From the NCBI GenBank assembly GCA_964547645.1, contig CAZJOM010000054.1:1-28328 (forward strand): 28,328 nucleotides of DNA, in the 5' to 3' direction. The notes under the pieces are model-generated. The model ran no database searches. It saw nothing but the letters and a program-made list of their open reading frames with translations, and had not been told where the DNA came from. Below, one piece after another: positions 7,274 to 14,856 of the stretch. Made by a program: the position numbers and the translations under genes. The stretch's first letter is position 1. Each line of letters begins with the position of its first letter. This DNA comes from SZUA-430 sp964547645. GTDB taxonomy: Bacteria > Pseudomonadota > Alphaproteobacteria > Micropepsales > Micropepsaceae.

Positions 7274-8611
7274 ATGTTGAAGCCGCTCGCCGAGCAGATT
7301 CTCGAGACCTATGCGCCCGATCCGAAGTTCGGGCGGACCTTCCCGTTCGATCCGCCGGTCGATCTGGCGCATTTTTCGGCGTTTACCGGCGGGCAGCCGT
7401 TCGGCGCGTTCAAGCAGATGCGCGAGAACGCGCCCGTGTGTTGGTGCAAGGAGCCGCCGGAGCTTGGCGGCGGGTTCTGGGCGCTGACGCGTTATGACGA
7501 TGTTCGCGCGGTGTCTTTGAACCCGCAGCTCTTCTCGTCGCAGAAGGGCGGCATCTTGATGGCCTACGGTAATCCGGCGCAGCGCCATCCCGTACTGCAT
7601 CGCGCTTCGCTCGATCAGATGATCAACATGGATCAGCCGATCCACTTCGAACTGCGCCGCGAACATCTGCCGTTCTTCACGCCGAAATACGTTGCTGATC
7701 TGAAGGTGAAGGTCGAGGGCAAGGTGACGACGCTGCTCGACACGATCGCGCCGATGGGCGCGTGCGATTTGGTGGAGCATGTGTCGGCGGAACTGCCGCT
7801 CTACACACTGTCGGAGATTTTGGGCATTCCGGATTCGGACCGGCCAAAGCTCGTGCGCTGGATGCACTATTTGGAGTTGGCGGGCTACATCATGGCCGAG
7901 AAAAACTTCGGCTCGGTCGATCCGAGCTTCTTCGGCGAGTTCATGTCGAACGTGCAGGAGATGTTCGACTATGGGCGGGCTTTGTTGCTGAAGCGGCGGG
8001 AGGAGCCGAAGGAGGACCTCTTGACCGCGCTCGCGCATGCGAAGGTTGCGGGCGATTTGTTGCCGGACGAGTATCTCGACGGGTCGTGGCTCTTGATCGT
8101 GTTTGCCGGCAACGACACGACGCGCAACTCGATCTCGGGGACGATGAAGCTTCTGACGGAGTTCGCGGCGGAGAAAGCGCGCGTGCAGGCGAACCTTTCG
8201 CTGCTGCCCACGATGGTGGATGAAGCGATCCGGATGGTGTCGCCGGTGATGTATATGCGCCGGACGGCGACGGCCGACACCGAAATCCGCGGGCAGAAGA
8301 TCGCCGAGGGCGAGAAGGTGATCATGTACTACGGTGCCGCCAATCGCGATCCGGCGGTGTTCGCGGATCCAGACCGCTTCGATCCTGCGCGCGTGAACGG
8401 GAAGGAGCATGTGGCGTTCGGCATCGGGCCGCATGTGTGCCTGGGGCAGCGGGTCGCGAACATGCAGCTCGAGGCGGTCTATCGTCAGATTCTCACTCGA
8501 TTTCCAGATATGCATTGGACCGGCGAGATCGACATCGCACCGAACAATTTCGTGCATGCGATCCGCAAGATCGGGGTCAAGTTCACGCCCGAGAAAAAGC
8601 GCGCGGCATGA
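7274..8611 (+). CDS. Cytochrome P450
   Basis: The product is a soluble bacterial P450 of 445 residues. The I-helix motif is AGNDTTRN (278-285), with the acid/Thr pair that activates oxygen. The ExxR pair is Glu317/Arg320 in DEAIRM. The haem loop is FGIGPHVCLG, with Cys389 as the thiolate ligand. The AGNDTTRN form is common in the CYP124/125/142 group and related proteobacterial terpenoid or sterol hydroxylases, so an alicyclic or branched lipid substrate is plausible but not shown. ATG 7274 has GGAG eight bases upstream; the earlier in-frame ATG at 7241 lacks this. No ferredoxin or reductase partner is adjacent. Its stop overlaps the next gene's start (ATGA), so both form one unit. Confidence 0.92.
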   Translation: MLKPLAEQILETYAPDPKFGRTFPFDPPVDLAHFSAFTGGQPFGAFKQMRENAPVCWCKEPPELGGGFWALTRYDDVRAVSLNPQLFSSQKGGILMAYGNPAQRHPVLHRASLDQMINMDQPIHFELRREHLPFFTPKYVADLKVKVEGKVTTLLDTIAPMGACDLVEHVSAELPLYTLSEILGIPDSDRPKLVRWMHYLELAGYIMAEKNFGSVDPSFFGEFMSNVQEMFDYGRALLLKRREEPKEDLLTALAHAKVAGDLLPDEYLDGSWLLIVFAGNDTTRNSISGTMKLLTEFAAEKARVQANLSLLPTMVDEAIRMVSPVMYMRRTATADTEIRGQKIAEGEKVIMYYGAANRDPAVFADPDRFDPARVNGKEHVAFGIGPHVCLGQRVANMQLEAVYRQILTRFPDMHWTGEIDIAPNNFVHAIRKIGVKFTPEKKRAA

Positions 8612-10155
8612 GCTGGGAAAAGGACATCGCGGAACTGCGGCGGCGGCAGGCGCGAACGCAGGAGATGGGCGGCGCGGAGCGCGTCGATAAGCATCGCGCG
8701 CTGGGCAAGCTGACGGTCAGGGAACGGATCGCGGGCGTGCTTGACGCCGGGTCGTTCCATGAGATCGGGTCGACGACGGGATCGGCGACGTATGGGTCCG
8801 ACGGGAAGATGCTGGACTTCACGCCGGTGCCGTTCATCTTTGGGCGCGGGTTGATCGAGGGGCGGCCGGTCGTCGTTGCCGGCGACGATTTCACGGTGCG
8901 CGGCGGTTCGGCCGACGTGGCGGGCAAGCGCAAGCAAGAAGTCGCCGAGCAGATGGCGCTTGAGCTTCGTTTGCCGATGATCCGTCTGATCGACGGGTCG
9001 GGCGGCGGCGGCTCGGTCAAGACCTACGAACAGAGCGGCTTTACCTATGTGCCGGCGAACCCGGCGTGGGACACAGTGGTGGCAAATCTTGCGACGGTGC
9101 CGGTCGTGTCGTTGGCGCTGGGTAGTGTGGCGGGGCTTGGCGCGGCACGTGTGGTGACGAGCCACTATTCGATGATCGTCAAAGGCACGGCGCAGATGTT
9201 CACCGCCGGACCGCCGGTCGTGAAGCAGATCGGCGAAGATCTGACGAAAGAAGAGCTCGGCGGATCGTCGATCCATGCGAAGAACGGCGCGGTCGACGAC
9301 GAGGTGGAGAGCGAGGCGGAGGGCTTTGCGCGGGCGCGGCGGTTCTTGTCCTATCTGCCGTCGTCGGTTTTCGACGTGCCGCCGCGCGGGCCGCAAACGG
9401 ACGATCCAGCACGGCGCGAAGAGGCGCTGATCAAGATCGTGCCGCAGTCGCGCCGTCAGGTTTACAAGATGCGCTCGATCGTGGAGGCAGCGGTCGACAA
9501 GGGTTCGTTCTTCGAGATCGGGCGCCAGCATGGACGCTCGTCGATTTGCGGGTTGGCGCGGCTCGACGGGTGGCCGGTCGCGGTGCTGGCCAGCGATCCT
9601 TACGTTTACGGCGGCGCGTGGACGGCAGAGTCAAGCTTGAAGGTCGTGCGGTTTCTGGACTTTGCCGAGACCTTCCATCTGCCGGTCGTGCATTTCGTCG
9701 ACATACCGGGATTTCGGATCGGGCTTGAGGCGGAGCAAGCTGCCACGATCCGGCACGGCGCGCGGGCGTTGACTGCGATCTATCAGGCGACGGGACCGTG
9801 GTGCACGATCCTTGTGCGCAAAGCGTTCGGCGTTGCGGGTGCGGCGATGAGCAATGCGACGCGATTGCCCTTCCGCTATGCGTGGCCGTCGGGCGATTGG
9901 GGGTCGCTGCCGCTTGAGGGTGGGATCGAGGCAGCCTATCGGCGCGATCTCGAAGCGGCGGAAGATCCGGTCAAGCTGCGCGCGGAGATCGAAGAACGCC
10001 TGAACCGCGTGCGCTCGCCGTTCCGGACAGCGGAGAAATTCGGGATCGAGGAGATCATCGATCCGCGCGATACGCGCAAAGTGCTGTGCGAGTTCGCCAA
10101 TTTGGCGGCGCCGCTCAGAGCACCCGGGCCGCGGGCGACGGGGTATCGGCCTTGA
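8608..10155 (+). CDS. Acyl-CoA carboxylase, carboxyltransferase (beta) subunit
   Basis: The 515-residue product has the two crotonase-like halves of a biotin-dependent acyl-CoA carboxyltransferase. The N-terminal half starts with LGKLTVRERIAGVLDAGSF, then the oxyanion-forming DGSGGGGSVKT and a GSVAGLGAARVV stretch. The C-terminal half has VHFVDIPGFRIGLEAE, RKAFGVAGAAM and YAWPSGDWGSLP. Such subunits move CO2 from carboxybiotin to an acyl-CoA such as propionyl-, methylcrotonyl- or geranyl-CoA. The region that usually reads like MGAKGAVEI is here LPLEGGIEAA, so it belongs to a divergent branch and its substrate should not be assumed. No biotin carboxylase or biotin-carrier gene is nearby. The ATGA overlap couples it to the P450. 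Confidence 0.87.
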   Translation: MSWEKDIAELRRRQARTQEMGGAERVDKHRALGKLTVRERIAGVLDAGSFHEIGSTTGSATYGSDGKMLDFTPVPFIFGRGLIEGRPVVVAGDDFTVRGGSADVAGKRKQEVAEQMALELRLPMIRLIDGSGGGGSVKTYEQSGFTYVPANPAWDTVVANLATVPVVSLALGSVAGLGAARVVTSHYSMIVKGTAQMFTAGPPVVKQIGEDLTKEELGGSSIHAKNGAVDDEVESEAEGFARARRFLSYLPSSVFDVPPRGPQTDDPARREEALIKIVPQSRRQVYKMRSIVEAAVDKGSFFEIGRQHGRSSICGLARLDGWPVAVLASDPYVYGGAWTAESSLKVVRFLDFAETFHLPVVHFVDIPGFRIGLEAEQAATIRHGARALTAIYQATGPWCTILVRKAFGVAGAAMSNATRLPFRYAWPSGDWGSLPLEGGIEAAYRRDLEAAEDPVKLRAEIEERLNRVRSPFRTAEKFGIEEIIDPRDTRKVLCEFANLAAPLRAPGPRATGYRP

Positions 10156-10166
10156 TTTGACGGCAG

Positions 10167-10203
10167 GAAGCGGGGTGCGGGATGCCCGCCGCTTCACCAT
10201 TTT
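10167..10203 (+). terminator. Possible terminator after the carboxylase gene
   Basis: GAAGCGG (10167-10173) pairs with CCGCTTC (10089+100, i.e. 10189-10195) around a 15-nt GC-rich loop that can itself pair partly. A short T-run (ATTTT, 10199-10203) follows. It lies in the 77-bp gap before ada and would separate the P450/carboxylase unit from the repair unit. The T-run is short, so confidence is limited. Confidence 0.35.
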
Positions 10204-10232
10204 CGAGCCTTGCAGTTTAGCGAGGACTTGAG

Positions 10233-11306
10233 ATGTTGAGCCATGGAACTGAGCCAATGAGCAGCTACGCCAGCGATGCGGCGCGGTATCGGGCGTTCGA
10301 GACGCGCGATGCCGGGGCCGAAGGGCATTTCATTATCGCGGTGAAGACGACCGGGATCTATTGCCGGCCGGGATGCCCGGCGCGGCCGCCGAAGCGTGAG
10401 AATGTCGAGTTCTTCGATACGATCGCCGAAGCTCGTTCCGCGGGCTACCGCGCGTGTTTGCGGTGCAAGCCGGATGAGCCGGCGCAGGGCGTTCGTATCG
10501 CGAAGGTGGTGACGGAGGCTTGCCGAAAGCTCGAGCGCGACGAGAAGGTGCCAAGCGTGGCGGCGCTCGCGAAGGCGGCGGGCTTTAGCGAGGGGCGGTT
10601 CCATAAGCTGTTCAAGCAGGCGACGGGGTTGTCGCCGAAGCAATATGCGTTGGCCAAGCGCGTCGAGAAGTTTCGCGATCGGTTGAAGGGCGGCGAGACG
10701 GTGACGGCGGCGCTCTATGACGTGGGGTTCAATGCGTCGAGCCGTGCCTACGAGGCGAGCCGGCGTTTGGGCGCGAAGCCGCGCGACGTGAAATCGGGCG
10801 GGGCTGCCTTGACGTTGAGGGGCGCGGTGGCGCGGTGCTCGTTGGGCTTCGTTGGGATTGCGATGAGCGAGCGTGGGCTTTGTGCTCTGGCGTTCGGCGA
10901 TAGCGCCACAGCGGCGCGCGAGGCGGTGCAGGCGCGGTTTCCGAAGGCGCGGCTCATCGAAGCGGAGGATGCGCTCAGCGGCGCATTGAAGCGCGTGGTT
11001 GCGTTGGTGGAGGAGCCTGCGGGCGCGCTTGATCTGCCGCTCGATATTCGGGGAACGGCGTTTCAGGAGCGTGTGTGGCAGGCGCTGCGCAAGATTCCGG
11101 CGGGCGAGACGCGCAGCTATGGCGCTATCGCTAAGGCGATCGGCGAGCCGAGCGCGACCCGCGCGGTGGCGAACGCTTGCGGCGCGAACAAGATCGCGGT
11201 GGCGATTCCCTGTCACCGCGTGGTGGCGAGCGACGGCGGCGTCGGCGGCTATGCGTTTGGCGTGAAGCGGAAGAAGGTGTTGCTCGCGAAGGAAGCGGCG
11301 GAGTGA
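10233..11306 (+). CDS. ada: Ada: alkylation-response regulator and O6-methylguanine-DNA methyltransferase
   Basis: The 357-residue product has the full Ada layout. The N-terminal metal-binding domain holds four zinc cysteines, Cys44, Cys48 (CRPGC), Cys75 and Cys78 (CLRC); by homology to E. coli Ada, Cys44 accepts methyl groups from phosphotriesters. An AraC-type helix-turn-helix region follows near residues 85-185 (VAALAKAAGFSEGRFHKLFK). The C-terminal suicide methyltransferase has the active Cys327 in IPCHRV. The protein repairs O6-methylguanine and, once methylated, activates repair genes. ATG 10233 follows GAGG at seven bases; a later in-frame ATG at 10257 has weaker support. Its stop overlaps the GTG of the next gene. 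Confidence 0.95.
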   Translation: MLSHGTEPMSSYASDAARYRAFETRDAGAEGHFIIAVKTTGIYCRPGCPARPPKRENVEFFDTIAEARSAGYRACLRCKPDEPAQGVRIAKVVTEACRKLERDEKVPSVAALAKAAGFSEGRFHKLFKQATGLSPKQYALAKRVEKFRDRLKGGETVTAALYDVGFNASSRAYEASRRLGAKPRDVKSGGAALTLRGAVARCSLGFVGIAMSERGLCALAFGDSATAAREAVQARFPKARLIEAEDALSGALKRVVALVEEPAGALDLPLDIRGTAFQERVWQALRKIPAGETRSYGAIAKAIGEPSATRAVANACGANKIAVAIPCHRVVASDGGVGGYAFGVKRKKVLLAKEAAE

Positions 11307-12043
11307 GGGCGGCCCCGAAAGCCGCAGCACCCGATAGCGGTGCGGCGGCGTGTCTCGATGCCGTCGACTGGGCGGCCGTCGAGCGCGACTTGGGTGAGCG
11401 CGGGTTTGCCTCGATTTCGGGTGCGTTCACAGCGGGCGAATGTGCGGATGCGCGGGCGCTGTATCAGGAGCCTGCGCTTTTCCGTAGTCGCATCGTAATG
11501 GCGCGGCATGGGTTTGGGGCGGGAGAGTATCAGTATTTCGCTTATCCGTTGCCGACGCCCGTTGAAGCGTGGCGTCAGGGGCTTTACGGACGACTTGCGC
11601 CGATCGCCAATCGTTGGTCGGAGGCGCTGTCGCTTGAGGTGCGCTATCCGGCGACGCTGCCGGCGTTTCTCTCGCGATGTCATGAGCAGGGGCAGATGCG
11701 GCCGACGCCGTTGCTGCTGACCTATGGGGTTGGCGATTACAATCGCTTGCATCAGGACCTCTATGGCGGGGTGCAGTTTCCGTTGCAGGCGGCGGTGTTG
11801 CTGAGCGCGCCGGGGGATGACTTCGACGGCGGTGAGTTCGTGCTAACGGAGACGGCGGCGCGCAAACAGACTCGTGCCGAGGTTGTGCCGCTTGGACAGG
11901 GCGATATGGTGATTTTCGCCGTCAACCACCGGCCGCAGAGATCGGCGAAGGGCTACTCGCGCGTGGCGATGCGCCATGGGGTCAGCACGATCCGACGGGG
12001 ATCGCGCATGACCCTTGGCATCATCTTTCATGACGCGGCTTAA
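11303..12043 (+). CDS. 2OG-Fe(II) oxygenase coupled to ada
   Basis: The product is about 246 residues with a visible 2-oxoglutarate/Fe(II) facial triad: His150-x-Asp152 in NRLHQDLYGG and distal His225 in MRHGVS, with Arg235 ten residues later, where the 2OG-binding Arg is usual. A strand DDFDGGEFVL follows the usual fold order. It resembles a bacterial family seen beside ada rather than AlkB itself. The GTG at 11303 is chosen because it overlaps the ada stop (GTGA) and gives a full-length domain; no ATG lies between it and the domain. The substrate is unknown; context suggests a role in alkylation damage or its by-products. Its stop overlaps the convergent DUF1203 gene. Confidence 0.82.
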   Translation: MRAAPKAAAPDSGAAACLDAVDWAAVERDLGERGFASISGAFTAGECADARALYQEPALFRSRIVMARHGFGAGEYQYFAYPLPTPVEAWRQGLYGRLAPIANRWSEALSLEVRYPATLPAFLSRCHEQGQMRPTPLLLTYGVGDYNRLHQDLYGGVQFPLQAAVLLSAPGDDFDGGEFVLTETAARKQTRAEVVPLGQGDMVIFAVNHRPQRSAKGYSRVAMRHGVSTIRRGSRMTLGIIFHDAA

Positions 12044-12507
12044 GCGCGCTCGATCAATGCGGCGTAGCAGCCGCGGCGGGCGAAGTGGGCGTGGAGGTAG
12101 CTGACGTCGTTGTTTGCGAAGAAGCGTTCGATCAGCGGTTGGAGGTCTTTTCCATCCACGACATCGGCGTCGAGCATCATGCCAGATTTGTCATAGGCGC
12201 GCAGTGAGATCAGGCGTACTTTGAGTTGATCGGGGATTGCATTCGCGATCTTTGCCGCGCGGTGCTTGCTCTCGCGCACGAAGATCGGTCCCTTTGAGGC
12301 GTAGGCCGTCGCTGAGGTTTGATGGGCGTGCGGGACCAGCAAGAGCGCTTCGCCGGGTTCGGCGTCTTCGAGAGTGATGCGGCAGGGGAAGCCGGGTTTT
12401 GTTTCAGCGACATAACGTTTGGCGTTGTGCCGCTGAAGTTCTTCGTCGCTCAGTCCGAATAAGTGCTCGAACGGCGCGGGGCTCAAGCCCGAGATTTGAA
12501 AGGTCAT
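12040..12507 (-). CDS. DUF1203 family protein
   Basis: The 155-residue soluble product matches DUF1203: MTFQISGLSPAPF at the start, then PCRITLEDAEPGEALLL, a central HAHQTSATAYASKGPIFVRE and the C-terminal FARRGCYAALIER. No signal peptide or membrane segment is seen, and the family has no established function that I know of. The ATG at 12507 follows AAGGAG at correct spacing, which fixes the start well. The gene converges on the 2OG-oxygenase gene and the two stops share the palindrome TTAA, leaving no space for a terminator between them. Family call is confident; role unknown. Confidence 0.85.
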   Translation of the reverse strand: MTFQISGLSPAPFEHLFGLSDEELQRHNAKRYVAETKPGFPCRITLEDAEPGEALLLVPHAHQTSATAYASKGPIFVRESKHRAAKIANAIPDQLKVRLISLRAYDKSGMMLDADVVDGKDLQPLIERFFANNDVSYLHAHFARRGCYAALIERA

Positions 12508-12581
12508 CGTTGGCTCCTTGATCGTGGGCCAAGATTGATAGGTCGGGCGCGTTCGCGCACTCCGCAAACTGCCGTCAAACC

Positions 12582-12899
12582 TCAGAGGCCGGCGTCGGTG
12601 ACGACGCGGTTCAATGCTGCGCAGTATGCTTTGAGGTCTTGGCGTTCGGCCCAGGCGCGGAAGCCGTCGCTCATCGTGTTGTTGAAGACGACGTATTGGT
12701 CGGGCGTGATTTTGCCTTGCTTGCGGGCTTCGACGAGTTTGTGAGTGATGTCTTGGGCTTTGAGGCCCGCTTGTTCGGGCGTTGTGCAAGCGGTGCGCAC
12801 CGGCGGGCTTTGACCGGCGGCCGGTTGCTTCGGCTGGGAATTGTCGCAGGCGGCCAATGTGAGGCACGCGGCGAAAAAAAGGACGCAGAACCGTTTCAT
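12582..12899 (-). CDS. Small lipoprotein of unknown function
   Basis: The 105-residue product begins MKRF, then a hydrophobic core and lipobox LAAC with Cys18, so it is probably lipidated and exported. The mature part is short and polar, with two further cysteines (in RTACTTPE and KAYCAAL) that could form a disulfide. I do not recognise the family. The start at 12899 is chosen because it gives a canonical signal peptide; no strong ribosome-binding site is visible, and in-frame upstream ATGs exist. It lies 39 bp downstream of the membrane redox operon on the same strand and could be its last gene. Confidence 0.65.
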   Translation of the reverse strand: MKRFCVLFFAACLTLAACDNSQPKQPAAGQSPPVRTACTTPEQAGLKAQDITHKLVEARKQGKITPDQYVVFNNTMSDGFRAWAERQDLKAYCAALNRVVTDAGL

Positions 12900-12938
12900 A
12901 GGCGAAGACATCGGGCGTTTTGCGGCGCGCGTCAATGG

Positions 12939-13682
12939 TTACTCGGTTCTCTTCAAGGTCGCGAGGTCGGCCTTAAAGACCGAGATATCGCCGCGCTTTT
13001 CGATGATGCCGGAGAGTTCTACGGCGTCGGCCACGTGGTCGAGGATGCGTTCGGGCGGTACAGCGCTGCCGTCAAAGGTTGTGAGCAGCATCACGGGCGG
13101 GACGTTCTGTCCGCGGGTCACGAACATCGGCGGGATGCCGCCGCGGATGCAAAGACTGGCACAAGCCTTGTGGATGTGGCCGTCACCGGGGCGCATGACG
13201 CCGAGCCAGCATTTGGAATCGACGATCTCGCCCTTCAGCATCACGCGGCCGTGGATTTCGCGGGCCGGCGCGGCGACGGGTGCGGTGTCGGTTGAAGACA
13301 TGTCGGTGGCGGCAAGTTGAATCATGCCGACAGCTGCGCGTTCGATTTCGTAGCCTTGCAGTTTGATCGAGGTGCCATCCGCGAATTTGCTCAACGCTGC
13401 TTCGGCGCCGCGTTTCTCGTCAGAAATCACGACGTAGGTTTTGATTGTGCCGTTCTTGGTAACGCGCAGCGTGGGGTAGGGATCGCGCGTGAGCGTACCG
13501 ACGAACTCCGTCGGCGTTTCGGCCCAACGGCCGTCGCCGGCATCAGGCTGTAGCGTGGCGATCAACCAAGCATCGAAGGCAACGAGCGCGAAGAGTGTGG
13601 CGACGAGTGTTGCGAGCGTGAGGCGCAGGCCGCGCGGGAGGGCGAGGTAGCCGACGTAGAAGCTGTTTGGTTGCTCGCTCAT
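12939..13682 (-). CDS. Membrane-anchored protein with three-cysteine motif
   Basis: The 247-residue product has one transmembrane segment near residues 20-44 after a short N-terminus with basic residues, so the remaining 200 residues should be periplasmic. The notable part is GEIVDSKCWLGVMRPGDGHI, followed closely by Cys174 and Cys178; with Cys158, His169 and His171 these form a Cys/His cluster that could bind metal or form disulfides. No classical domain is recognised. It ends the four-gene membrane operon, starting four bases after the Rieske fusion gene stops. The tight spacing suggests its product works with that protein, perhaps as an electron partner or substrate-side subunit. That role is inference. 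Confidence 0.75.
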   Translation of the reverse strand: MSEQPNSFYVGYLALPRGLRLTLATLVATLFALVAFDAWLIATLQPDAGDGRWAETPTEFVGTLTRDPYPTLRVTKNGTIKTYVVISDEKRGAEAALSKFADGTSIKLQGYEIERAAVGMIQLAATDMSSTDTAPVAAPAREIHGRVMLKGEIVDSKCWLGVMRPGDGHIHKACASLCIRGGIPPMFVTRGQNVPPVMLLTTFDGSAVPPERILDHVADAVELSGIIEKRGDISVFKADLATLKRTE

Positions 13683-13686
13683 CGTT

Positions 13687-14733
13687 TCACCCGATTGCTG
13701 CCGGCTCGGATGGTGCGCCTTTGGGGTTCGGCTTCGGCGCAACGAAGACGCGCCCGTCTTTCACTTGGACGGCGAACGTGTCCACTTTTTCCGTGTAGGG
13801 CGCGGGCGAGCGGCCGGTTTTGGGATCGTATTGCCAGCCATGCCACGGGCAGGTGACGAGGCCGTCGATGATGCAGCCCTCTGCGAGCGGGCCCATTTGG
13901 TGGGCGCAGACGTTGGAGACGGCGGAGACTTTGCCGTCATAGCGGAAGATCGCGATCTGTTGGCCTGCGGGCGTCGTGATGCGGCGGGCGCGCTTCTCCG
14001 GGATCTCGCTTGCGAGGCCGGCGTCGATCCAGTCTTGGTCGGGCTTGCGGCGTGTCGCACCGTCGCGGCCGGCTTGGACGATCGCGGCAGTGAGGTGCAG
14101 ACCTGTTATGGTGACAAAGCCGATGGCGACGGCGGCGACGTAGAGAGGGCTGCCGCCGTGGCCGCTGGCGGCGCCGAGCAGGACGTGAAGCACGATGCTG
14201 CCATAGGCCGGGTAGATCAGCATGTGCAGCGTTTTCCAGACGGCCGGCGACAGGTTGTTGAGCCAGAAGTCGTGACTGGTCGCGGCCATCAGGAAGAGAA
14301 CGAGGAGGCCCAGGACGCCAAGGCTTTCGAATGGGAAGGCGCCGATGGCATCGTAGCGCGGGTTCGAAACGAAGAGCGAGACGATTGGATTGATGATGCC
14401 GTAGCCGTGGTACCAGACGGTGGCGAGCGCGGCGTGCGCGAGCGCGACGATAAAGAGCGCTACGCCGAAGTGGCGGCGGTTGTAGAGCAGCGGCAAGAAC
14501 TTCGGCGACAGGCGTGCGAGCGGTCCGATCGCCAACACGACGTGCAGCATGAAGAAGGCGCAGGCGCCAAGCGCGCTGATGGTTAGGATTTCCATCGACG
14601 TGTTGGCGCTGTCGCCGGTCGCGAATCCCACGGCGATGAAGACGCCAAGATAGAGCGCGATGCCGGCGATCAAGACAGCGTCGTAGATGCGCTTGTGCTT
14701 GTTCCAAAGGACGGGCTTGTAGGTCGCGGCCAT
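13687..14733 (-). CDS. Ferric-reductase-like membrane domain fused to a Rieske domain
   Basis: The 348-residue product has about six hydrophobic segments in residues 17-220, with histidines in the membrane part (His64, His100, His109, His170, His183, His213) that could bind b-type haems, as in the ferric reductase/YedZ-like fold. A soluble C-terminal Rieske domain follows from about 240, with ligands Cys276-x-His278 and Cys295-x2-His298 in VCAHQMGPL and TCPWHGWQYD. The spacing matches ferredoxin-type Rieske proteins. By the positive-inside rule the N-terminus (KHKR) and the Rieske domain should be cytoplasmic. It would pass electrons between a cytoplasmic donor and the membrane. ATG 14733 lies three bases after the upstream small gene. 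Donor and acceptor are unknown. Confidence 0.83.
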   Translation of the reverse strand: MAATYKPVLWNKHKRIYDAVLIAGIALYLGVFIAVGFATGDSANTSMEILTISALGACAFFMLHVVLAIGPLARLSPKFLPLLYNRRHFGVALFIVALAHAALATVWYHGYGIINPIVSLFVSNPRYDAIGAFPFESLGVLGLLVLFLMAATSHDFWLNNLSPAVWKTLHMLIYPAYGSIVLHVLLGAASGHGGSPLYVAAVAIGFVTITGLHLTAAIVQAGRDGATRRKPDQDWIDAGLASEIPEKRARRITTPAGQQIAIFRYDGKVSAVSNVCAHQMGPLAEGCIIDGLVTCPWHGWQYDPKTGRSPAPYTEKVDTFAVQVKDGRVFVAPKPNPKGAPSEPAAIG

Positions 14734-14736
14734 GCG

Positions 14737-14853
14737 CTATCTCAAGTCCAATAGGCCGGGTTCGTGCTGCACGAGCGTGATGAGCGCGAAAGTTACGACC
14801 GCCGCGATGGCGAGCCATATCCAGGGGTGAGCACGGCGTTGCCAGAGTCGCAT
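14737..14853 (-). CDS. 38-residue single-pass membrane microprotein
   Basis: This short reading frame runs from ATG 14853 to TAG 14737. Its product starts MRLWQRRAHPW, has a hydrophobic helix near residues 11-28 (IWLAIAAVVTFALITLV), and ends in a short polar tail. The basic N-terminus predicts it inside. The frame fills the space between the 74-residue membrane protein (three-base gap) and the Rieske fusion (three-base gap) almost exactly, which is strong positional support for a real gene. The ribosome-binding site (AAAGA) is weak. It may be a small stabilising subunit of the complex encoded here. Confidence 0.55.
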   Translation of the reverse strand: MRLWQRRAHPWIWLAIAAVVTFALITLVQHEPGLLDLR

Positions 14854-14856
14854 TCT

